Part shown: piece after piece, positions 56,250 to 64,000 of the stretch
How the letters are laid out: every line of letters begins with the position of its first letter
Numbering within the stretch: position 1 is the stretch's first letter
Assembly (NCBI RefSeq): GCF_033115175.1
Contig: NC_084837.1
Span: 22,444,266 to 22,508,265 of the forward strand
DNA length: 64,000 nt
Reading direction: 5' to 3'
DNA from: Lepus europaeus
Lineage: Eukaryota; Chordata; Mammalia; Lagomorpha; Leporidae
Notes under the pieces: model-generated
Seen by the model: the letters and a program-made list of their open reading frames with translations, nothing else
What the model was told of the DNA's origin: nothing
Databases searched by the model: none
Position numbers and translations under genes: made by a program

Positions 56250-56660
56250 TTAGCTTCTCTTCTTCAGTATCATGTTAGTGACGTTGACTGCTATCATATG
56301 TGGCTGTATTCATTGTCATTGCTGTGTGGTATTCCTTCATGTGAATAAATCCCAATATTTCTGTCGATCATGCCTTTCAGGGATGTTTAGGTTGTATTCA
56401 GTGTGTGGTGCCTATTAATATTAATGCTGCAGTGAGCATTTCTGTATATGCCTTTGGTGCCTATCTGTACTTACCTCCAGATACGTGTATATGTTGGAGT
56501 AACAATGATGGGACATAGAATATGCTTTTATGTAGCATTAGGAAATAATACAGAAGAATTTTTCAAAGTGATCACATCAGCTCATGCTTTTGCCAGTGGC
56601 ATAGAAAAGTTCCAATTGTGCCATATTCTCACCAATCATCAGTCTTTGAGAAAAAAAAAT
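56250..56660 (-). mobile_element. ancient L1 ORF2 C-terminal fragment
   Basis: Plus strand GCTGTGTGGTATTCCTTCAT, AATATTAATGCTGCAGTGAG, TGATGGGACATAGAATATGC and CCATATTCTCACCAATCATC follow the antisense order of the ORF2 end (GTAGTATTCCATTG, AAAGCTGCTATGAAC, GGGTCATATGG, CACATCCTCACCAAC). Confidence 0.8.
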
Positions 56661-56675
56661 TGGGGGGGGGGGTGT

Positions 56676-56766
56676 TATTGTGGTGTTGTGAGTTAAGCTA
56701 CTACTTGAGACGTGTAAGCTACTCTGCTTCCAATTCAGCTTCCTGCTCATGTATCCTGAGAGGCAA
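56676..56766 (+). mobile_element. C-repeat SINE head fragment
   Basis: TATTGTGGTGTTGTGAGTTA, CTACTTGAGACGTGTAAGCT and TCAGCTTCCTGCTCATGTAT are the first ~90 bases of a C-repeat. It stops where the next, opposite-strand SINE tail begins, and its 3' part is not found after that SINE. Confidence 0.7.
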
Positions 56767-57071
56767 GATTTATTTTTATTTATTTGAAAGAGTTACAGAG
56801 AGAGGTAGAGACAGAGAGAGAGGTCTTCCATCTGCTGGTTCACTCCCCAGATGGCCGCAACGGCTGGACAAAGCCAGGAGCCAGGAGCTTCTTCCGGGTC
56901 TCCTATGCAGGTGCAGGGGCCCAAGGACTTAGGCCATCCTCCACTGCTATCCCAGGCCATAGCAGAGAGCTGGATTGGAAAAGGAGCAGCCAGGACCAGA
57001 ACCAGCACCCATATGGGATGCCAGCGCTTCAGGCCAGGGCATTAGCCCACTGTGCCACAGCGCTGGCCCCA
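56767..57071 (-). mobile_element. C-repeat SINE, type B
   Basis: Tail GATTTATTTTTATTTATTTG, body CTCCCCAGATGGCCGCAACG, and head ending CAGCGCTGGCCCC. It retains several CpGs. A block of about 15 bases is missing around 56870 (GGCTGGACAAAGCCAGG) relative to other copies. Confidence 0.92.
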
Positions 57072-57208
57072 ACGGGGCTTCTTTTAACATAACCCAATTT
57101 GTAGTTGGGTCCTAAGGAAGTGAAGACCTGGCTGGTATGCCAGAAGAGGACACTGGTGCTCCATGGCAAGCAAGGGTGAAATGGCTTTTTTTTTTTTTTT
57201 TAAATTCT

Positions 57209-57545
57209 TTTTTTTTTTTTTTTTTTTTTGACAGGCAGAGTGGATAGTGAGAGAGAGAGACAGAGAGGAAGGTCTTCCTTTTTGTCGTTGGTTCACCCTG
57301 CAATGGCTGTTGCGGCTGGCGTGTCTCGCTGATCCGAAGCCAGGAGCCAGGTACTTCTCCTGGTCTCCCATGTGGGTGCAGGGCCCAAGGACTTGGGCCA
57401 TCCTCCACTGCCTTCCCGGGCCATAGCAGAGAGCTGGCCTGGAAGAAGGGCAACCGGGATAGAATCCGGCACCCCAACCGGGACTAGAACCCTGTGTGCC
57501 GGCGCCGCAAGGCGGAGGATTAGCCTGTTAAGCCACGGCGCCGGC
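57209..57545 (-). mobile_element. young C-repeat SINE, type A
   Basis: T24 tail, GACAGGCAGAGTGGATAGTG, and head ending CACGGCGCCGGCC. The right-hand target copy reads AAAATGGCTTTTTAAATT (57546-57563); the left one (57178-57208) is the same except that its T5 has become T18. It is recent, judged from CpG content. Confidence 0.95.
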
Positions 57546-57565
57546 CAAAATGGCTTTTTAAATTT

Positions 57566-58139
57566 CAGCTACAGCCATGGAGAAAGAAGTGCAGTCTGTA
57601 AAGATGGAGTGACTGCTGACTTTAAAACTTCTGAAGGTCATGGGGAGTACAAGGACCATGGAGGTGGAATGGCTGCTTCTAACCATTTCAGAGGTCTTTC
57701 AGTAGAGGGATGATGAACTCAAGATTTTAAATCTTTGACTAAAGTCAGAGGCATTCTGTGTTCTGCCCTGAGAGCATCTCTTCTGTGACATTCCCAGGGC
57801 TGTTCCAGCCCTAGATCAAGCACTGTCTGATTATTTAGATCAATTCACACTGCAGATTGAATTCCAAGTTTAATTCATAACTAGAGAAAGTTATGGGATT
57901 GACTGGGAATGAGTTAGGCTCTGAGAACTACAGTTGGGATGTTTGGGAGGATTTAAATTACTTAATGATGTAGCACCAATCCCCAAATACCCAGAACCCA
58001 CTAACACTCTCTGTAGTGCAGCATTAGCCCCAGATATTATATCTGATGAGACTAATTTGCATATAAGCCTTAAACTTACCTGGGATAGTTCTTTTGCCAA
58101 GAGAGGCAGGCCGCGTTTGCTCCTGGCTCACTCCTACTT
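57566..58139. other. unique DNA, nothing recognised
   Basis: No gene or repeat motif recognised. Confidence 0.45.
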
Positions 58140-58755
58140 TCATTGCCATCAGACGTACATTTAGTCAGACATCTTACAAATCTTGGAGAAGGCTGAGTTG
58201 CCAAAAAAAATTGCAAGAGTTCTTTGCAAAATGAATCCCAGCAAACAGCATGGCTCCCTCAGTGGGGAGTCCCAGCATGAAGCCTTTTCATGGTTGGCAG
58301 TTGTACTGAGAGTAAGCTCTAAGCCTTGGCAGCCTCCTGAAGTCTTGCATGGTCCAGCCTCAGCCTACATCTGCAGACTCAATTCTACCACTCCCATCCT
58401 CTGTCTTTGGACACTGTACCTGCAGCTGTCCTAGAACCATTCATAGCACCTAGTAAATTTCACTCTTCTTTCAAAGATCAGTATTCTCTGCATAGTATAT
58501 CCTCAATCTCTGTTCCCTTTCCCAAATCCAGGTCAGGTTCTATGGTGATATACTCCTGTCAAACCAGGCACCTAGCCTTCATAACATTTATTTCTGTATG
58601 CAACAGAACTCTGGCGTTTTTGTGATTATTTCATTAATATTTATTTCTCACAGGGGATTTTAAGTCCTGTCAGAGAGCAGAAACCAGTATTTATTGTTGC
58701 TTATTATCACATTTTAAGCATTTAGCAGGTGCCTACTGGCTAAATGAATAAAGGG
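58140..58755 (+). mobile_element. L2 LINE relic
   Basis: TTTCAAAGATCAGTATTCTC, CATAACATTTATTTCTGTAT, CACAGGGGATTTTAAGTCC, GAGAGCAGAAACCAG and AGCAGGTGCCTACTGGCTAA, ATGAATAAA follow the forward order of the L2 3' end. The 5' boundary is approximate. Confidence 0.65.
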
Positions 58756-58834
58756 ACAAACATGCAAGCATGTTTATTCTTTTTTTAAGATGTGTGATGA
58801 CTTGGCCATATTTCTCTCATTTAAAAAGTTATTT

Positions 58835-58868
58835 ATTAGGGACAGATCCCGCGGGATCTGTCCCTAAT
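58835..58868. repeat. perfect 34-bp palindrome
   Basis: Two 17-base arms with no spacer; left arm ATTAGGGACAGATCCCG, right arm its exact reverse complement. The right arm is L1 3' UTR sequence; the left arm has no L1 counterpart in this orientation. The GC-rich centre (CCCGCGGG) would make a stable cruciform or RNA hairpin. Confidence 0.97.
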
Positions 58869-59395
58869 GTGTCGTCTAAAGCCAAGTGATGCTAGGACTG
58901 GTACTGAAACAGTATTTTTATACTTTGCGTTTCTGTGTGGGCGCAGACTGATGAGGTCTTTGCTAATTATATACTGAAGTGATCTTCTGTATATAAAGAG
59001 AATTGGAAATGAAAAAAAAAAAAACAAAACAACCTGGTGTTAAAATGGAAATGGCATAGAAAATTAATTATTTTGAAAAAAAAAATTATGTAGGATCTCT
59101 GTCTTTAATGTGCTGTACATTGCTATTTAATGCTATAATTAGTAATCCAATGGTAGTTTTTTCACTTGATGTTGCTATATGGGCAAAATGTTGAAATCTT
59201 TACCTAGTATATACTAAACTGATCTTCTGTATACAAAGAGAATTGAAAATGAATCTTTACATGAATGGAAGGGGAGAGGGAGCGGGAGGGGGGAGGGTTG
59301 CGGGCGGGAGGGAAGTTATGGGAGGGGGGAAGCCATTGTAACCCATAAGCTATACTTTGGAAATTTATATTCATTAAATAAAAGTTTAATAAAAA
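58838..59395 (+). mobile_element. rearranged L1 insertion with duplicated 3' UTR
   Basis: One insertion bounded by a 15-bp target-site duplication AAAAAGTTATTTATT (58823-58837 and 59396-59410). It contains, in order: a 14-base inverted piece forming the palindrome at 58835-58868; an L1 3' UTR segment (58852-59012; GATCTGTCCCTAATGTG, CTGTGTGGGCGCAGACTG) ending in A13; a ~50-base linker (59030-59087); a second, overlapping L1 3' UTR (59088-59380; GGATCTCTGTCTTTAATGTG) ending normally with ATTAAATAAAAGTTTAATAA. The target was the tail of the SINE at 59396-59683. Confidence 0.8.
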
Positions 59396-59430
59396 AAAAA
59401 GTTATTTATTTATTTATTTAAGAGGCAGAA

Positions 59431-59469
<39 letters not shown>

Positions 59470-59683
59470 TCGATCTTCCATCCATTGGTTCACTCCCTAG
59501 ATGGCTGCAACAACCAGGGTCAGGCTAGAAACTTCATCCGGGTCTCCCACACAGGTACAGGGACCCAAGCCCTTGGGCCGTCCTCCTCCACTGCCTTCCC
59601 AGGCACACCAGTAAGAAAGTGCAGCAGCCAAGTTACAGCCATGCAGCCTCTGCAGGTCATGGTTAACCTGCTCCGGCCCCCAG
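59396..59683 (-). mobile_element. C-repeat SINE, type B, tail split by L1
   Basis: GTTATTTATTTATTTATTTA then AGAGGCAGAATGTGTGTG, a (GA)n block, CTCCCTAGATGGCTGCAAC, and a head ending CTGCTCCGGCCCCC. Part of its T-rich tail lies on the other side of the L1, at about 58821-58837. An internal deletion shortens the body near 59610. Confidence 0.88.
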
Positions 59684-60147
59684 CATGCTTATTCTTGAAG
59701 ATGTAGATAATAGCTACTTCACAGGTACTTACAAGGATATTGATAGCACAGTAAAAGATGGACAAAGGAAGAGGGGCTTGCCACTGCTGAAAAAAATCAC
59801 AAGAGGAGTAACAGGAGTAAGAATGTGTGATAAAATCTTTGTAGAGTATGTGTCAACTATAGTGTAGATAATGCAGGGATTACTTGCAAAGGAGTCACTA
59901 GATTTTTAGGGAGGAACTTAGAAATAAGGTATAACTTGCCAAGAAATCTAGAGCCTTATTATAACCTTATGCTAAGTGTTCCTTTGGATTTAAATAAAAA
60001 GGAAAAAGACCTATAAATGATATTATTGTGAAAGTACACCAGAACTATCCAATCAAATGGAAAGTATTGATTATATTTTATTAACCTCAAAACTATTAGA
60101 GCTAGGATAAAGTAGAGATGAGAATTCAGTAGCCAAATGTGCACTCT
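59684..60147. other. unique DNA, nothing recognised
   Basis: No gene or repeat motif recognised. Confidence 0.45.
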
Positions 60148-60341
60148 GGGGCCGGTGCTGTGGACCCTGGCTGGAAGTGCCAGCATCCCATATGGGCACT
60201 GGTTCAAGACTTGGCTACTCCACTTCCTATCCAGCTCTCTGCCATGGCCTGGGAAAGCTGTAGAAGATGGCTGAGGTCCTTGGGGCCCTGCACCCGCGTA
60301 GGAGACCGGGAAGAAGCTCCTGGCTACGGATTTGCACAGCT
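60148..60341 (+). mobile_element. 3'-truncated C-repeat SINE
   Basis: GGGGCCGGTGCTGTGGACCC head (part of the A-box region deleted), GGCATCCCATATGGGC-like block, GTAGAAGATGGCTGAGGTCC and GAAGAAGCTCCTGGCTACGG, then the element stops before the CTCTCT block and tail. Loss of the 3' end is unusual for a retroposon and implies a later deletion. Confidence 0.85.
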
Positions 60342-60396
60342 CCTGTCAGTAATTCATTAATTCCTGTCAGTAATTAATCCTGTCAGTAGATTCATT
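60342..60396. repeat. three tandem CCTGTCAGTAATT units
   Basis: Units at 60342-60362 (21 bp), 60363-60378 (16 bp) and 60379-60396 (18 bp) share CCTGTCAGTA followed by ATTCATTAATT variants. The array starts exactly where the SINE is broken off. Confidence 0.9.
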
Positions 60397-61630
60397 CATA
60401 TGTAAGGCAAAGAATACAATTATGGAGATGATGTATTAACACAGTCCTCTTGTTTGCTTCGAAGTTTTTAGTTGTGTTACCGTCCTGCTGAGAAATGGCA
60501 GACTTCTTTTACTGACTTTACATGCTGCAGGCACTCATAAGGGTGCACTTTGCAAAGCTCTATCAGAACCTCCAGTTGTTTGTGTGCCCTTTCAGCCAAC
60601 ACACACTTTACTTAAGCTTTTAAAATGTCTTAGTGGCTTTTTCAGTTCTAGTTGGAAAAGCTGCAGCATTTTATTTTATTTTTTTTTTTGGCTTTTAAAG
60701 AGATTATCTTGTCTCTTTCAAAAATATGTAATAACACACCCCCCCCTCATTTTTTGTTTTAACTCAAAGCGGTGCTGCAACTTAACTGGCATCATCATAC
60801 TACTTGAAAATGTTCTGTTACACAAGACCATGATATTAATCCTTAAAAGCTACAAAGACAGGGAGGACAGCTTTTTATCATACTTTTATTTTTTATTTAC
60901 AGTTTTACTCAGTTTTGGGGGAGTATATTCCTCTTTTCCATGAGCTAGGAGAATTCTCAGACACAAGTTTCATCTTTTTCAACATTGTGAGACATAGGTG
61001 GAACAACCATGGATTGAGAAATGGAATCTTCTGATTTATTTATTAGTGCAAAAATCTGTCACTAAATACAATGTTCTCTTTCATTTTAAAATATGAAATT
61101 CTAAAGCAGCTAGATTTAAATTTTTAAGGTTTTAAGATTTTTAAATTTAGAGAAGTTTTCAGAAATAATTCAGCAGCATTATTATATACAAACATAATAA
61201 ATTTACTTATTATATTTCTACATATAAAAAACTTCAGCATTTCAAAATAGTCATTTATTGAATAAAAGTGAGATTAAAGAGAGAATTGTAGGTGAAACCA
61301 AAGGAGTATTATAATTGAGTTAATCTTTGAAAACATGCATACCTGTACCCTGAATCAACTACTTTTGAAAATTTCTAGGTAGCACCTCTTTCTGATGTTC
61401 CTCATGTGATCATTGACCACATTTTTTAAGGAAAAACTGGTGTCTTATGGCTCTGTCTTTAGTATCCAAACCTGAACACCTGCCAGAAAAACATACATTT
61501 TATTGTTCTTAGAGTGATGACATCACCATACCACGTAACCTTTGAAAAATTCTGCTGTGTGCACATGGGAGAATAAGAGTAAAAAGAAGATAATGTATCA
61601 ATGTTTTTACAAATATTTATATGTTTATAT
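60397..61630. other. unique AT-rich DNA, nothing recognised
   Basis: One 119-codon frame (60584-60943), rich in Phe/Leu from T-runs, has no domain. Confidence 0.45.
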
Positions 61631-61944
61631 TTTTTAAAGATTATTTATTTATTTGAGAGATAGAGATACAGACAGAGAGAGAGAAAGGTCTTCCATCTGC
61701 TGGTTCACTCCCCAAATGTCCACAGTGGCTGGAGATGGGGCTGATCCAAAGCCAGGAGCAGGGAGCTTCTGGGTATCTCATGCAGGTGTAGGTTCCCAAG
61801 TGCTTGGGCCATCTTCTCCTGCTTTCCTAGGCCATCAGCAGAGAGCTGGATCAGAAGAGGAGACCCTATACACTAACCATCGCTCATTTGGGATGCTGCC
61901 ACCCCAGGCAGAAGGTTAGCCTACTGTGCCACAGCACCAGCCCC
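61631..61944 (-). mobile_element. C-repeat SINE, type B
   Basis: Tail TTTTTAAAGATTATTTATTT, TTGAGAGATAGAGATACAG, CTCCCCAAATGTCCACAGTG and head ending CACAGCACCAGCCCC. Confidence 0.92.
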
Positions 61945-62237
61945 ATGAATGTATTTTTGACCTTGTATACCCTAAAGGGGTCTCAGGGACCCAGATCACA
62001 CTGTAAGAACCACTGCTTAACTTCTAAATCACACTGATTTGTAACAAAGTTTAGAGGATTTTGGAATCCACTTCTAACATTGTTTTCTTTAGTGGTCTTC
62101 AATAAAGGTATGTTCCAAACATGATGATACTTTCTAGGGAAGGTGTTTTCTCGAGGGACTGAGGAGATCATCCACTGCCTGATATGTCTCTTCAGAGGAC
62201 TTGAAATACTCAGAATAGTGATTTGTAAAGCTATCCT

Positions 62238-62555
62238 TGGGAGCCTGCACTTGGTACAGTGGGTTAGGCTTCCGCTTGCAATTGTGTCCCATGTAGGTGC
62301 CAGTTCAAGTACCAGCTACTACAGTTCCATTCTATCTCCATTCTAATGCAGCTGAGAAAGCATCAGAGGATGGCCCAAGTATTTGGGCCCCTGCACCCAC
62401 ATGGGGGACTTTGATGAAGCTCCTGACTCCTGGCTTGGGCCTGACCCAGCTCTGGCTTTTGTAATCATTTGGGGAATGAACCACAGATGAAAGATCTTTT
62501 CCTCTCTCTATATATAAATTTGCCTTTCAAATAAATGAATAAATCTTTTTTAAAA
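62238..62555 (+). mobile_element. old C-repeat SINE, type B
   Basis: GGGAGCCTGCACTTGGTACA head, TGCCAGTTCAAGTACCAG B-box region, GAGGATGGCCCAAGTATTTG, and tail CAAATAAATGAATAAATC. It is followed by a 1.4-kb end region. Confidence 0.88.
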
Positions 62556-64000
62556 AATGGGAGGAAATATTTTATAAATAAAAGAGATCTATGAGATTGT
62601 CTTCCAAAAATAACACTTTTCTCCTTCATGCTTTGGATAGGAGTTGACCATCCATGTTTTCTAGAAAACACATGTCATACATGTATCACATGCTGTCTGG
62701 TAGATATTTAAGTTGGGTAGCCTGGATGACAGGTTTTATAGATATCAAAACACCTAGGAGACAGGGTTCAACTGGTGTGTGTCAGTGAGGGAGTCGTTAA
62801 GTACTCCACCTGGGCTGTGGCTACAGCAAGCTGGAATTAAAGAAGACCTAGTAAATTAGTTAAAATAAACACACAGGAAGATAACCATGGATGACAGGCT
62901 AGCATAAAGTATCCAATATATAAAAACATAATAGAATAGGAGATCATGGGATAAAAATCAAGTAGTTTAAAAGAGAAAAGTAAATGGCTAACAGTGTAAG
63001 TTGCCAAGTACAACACCCCTCATGGGGAGACTCCAGATTTCCTTCAAGTTAAACTTGTGAGCACTGCGGTTTTCACACACATTTTCTGTTAATTTGCAGA
63101 TTTTTAAAGTTACATCTGAACAAAAGTGAATTGCCTCTAATTTACCTTGAGTCCCAGAATTCCCATTGTCTTATGTACTTTAGCTCTTGACCTTGGCTTA
63201 CCTGCCTGCCCCTGGCTTCCCTGAACTATCGTAATCAGGAAAGCTCAGCAGATCTCCCCAGGAGTTCACTTAACCTAGTTCTTAATTAGTGTTTGGTATG
63301 CAACTAGGATGGGCAGATTATTTCTTCCTATGATAAAATAGGGATGATATCTCAACATTATATTTAACATCTCCACCTGATAAATTCTTCCAGTGATCAA
63401 TGGATCATAGTTCTGAGGAATAATAATAATAATAAAAAAAGAGTTTTTTTTCTGTGTACTTCTGGCTTGAGTTGCAGGCCTTAGCTCCTGCCAGGGAACT
63501 TAATGATCTCCAAAATCATATCACTTTCATTCAATAACAAACACACCCACAATTTGATGCCTTGCTTCATGCCATCTCTTCTGAAGACTCATTCTGATGT
63601 TGCCATTTTGTCTAGAGTCAAAATCAGTCTGTTCTGTTCTTAGCTTTATTTATAAAAATTTCAGAGTTTTTAGGTAGGACTGATAAGGATTCATGCTTAA
63701 ACATATCCCTTTCAGCTCTTGTGATGTCTCATGGAAGCCACAGCTGCCCTCAAAAGTTTCAGAAAATAGTGATGAAAGTTTAATTCTTGGGCTGCTCTGA
63801 AGCCCATAGCAGATGTCCACCTTGGATACATTTGCTGGATTTTTTCCTATTGGGCACATTGGACACAATTCAAGGTGCACATCCATTTCAGAATGTACTT
63901 GATAAAAATAATAAATCCACCTCTCTGGGAGGGACATGGATACATTCTGTATCCTGAGTTACAGAGTGGTTATTTCAAAAATTAAATATTCATAGTTTGT
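62556..64000. other. unique DNA to window end, nothing recognised
   Basis: Contains a short (AAT)n run at 63419-63434. A 95-codon minus-strand frame at 63650-63937 has no domain. No repeat family recognised. Confidence 0.45.

Noticed and set aside
1..64000. A complete undescribed functional system in the window
   Set aside because: No intact gene, RNA locus or operon-like arrangement was found; everything recognisable is repeat-derived or ancient relic.

Overview
This window is mammalian nuclear DNA, most likely from a lagomorph (rabbit or hare). The evidence is the interspersed repeats: roughly 33 copies or fragments of the lagomorph tRNA-derived C-repeat SINE, and several L1 copies sharing a 3' UTR that ends in AAATAAAAGTTTAATAAA. 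I see no intact protein-coding gene, rRNA gene, functional tRNA gene or CRISPR array. The longest open frames (about 150-165 codons) lie in SINEs, in L1 ORF2 or in a putative LTR. There are no bacterial features. The window reads as intergenic or deep intronic DNA, and nearly all recognisable structure is fossil mobile elements.

Two SINE lineages recur. Type A has a head with the B-box-like GGTTCTAGTCCC and a 3' end CCACTCTGCCTGTC plus A-tail. Type B has a head with CATCCCATATGGG and a 3' end CAAATAAATAAATCTT plus A-tail. Many copies keep target-site duplications (TSDs), so insertion order can be read.

Layout. 1-8.8 kb: a nearly full-length decayed L1 on the minus strand (3' UTR, ORF2, ORF1, 5' UTR), hit by a second L1 and a SINE. 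9.7-13.8 kb: an ancient L1 piece, then another minus-strand L1 with a large internal deletion. 15-17.3 kb: SINEs and a plus-strand L1 3' end. 17.7-23 kb: mostly unique sequence with a 3'-truncated U4 snRNA retropseudogene at 22.0 kb. 23.1-24.9 kb: a 5'-truncated L1 carrying a SINE. 24.9-29.6 kb: unique sequence, a MIR and a putative solo LTR at 28.3 kb. 29.6-32.3 kb: six SINEs, three of them young and CpG-rich in alternating orientation. 32.3-49 kb: mostly unique, with ancient L2, MIR, L1 and MITE-like relics. 49-51.5 kb: SINEs and a short L1. 51.5-54.5 kb: a Tigger-type DNA transposon with a decayed transposase gene. 54.5-59.7 kb: ancient L1/L2, SINEs, and an unusual L1 insertion beginning with a perfect 34-bp palindrome. 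59.7-64 kb: mostly unique.

There is no functional gene system to describe. The value of the window is its record of retrotransposition: nested insertions, template-switch-like chimeras, a self-primed-type snRNA pseudogene, and hairpin-forming inverted repeats. Family names come from memory of consensus features; no database search was possible.
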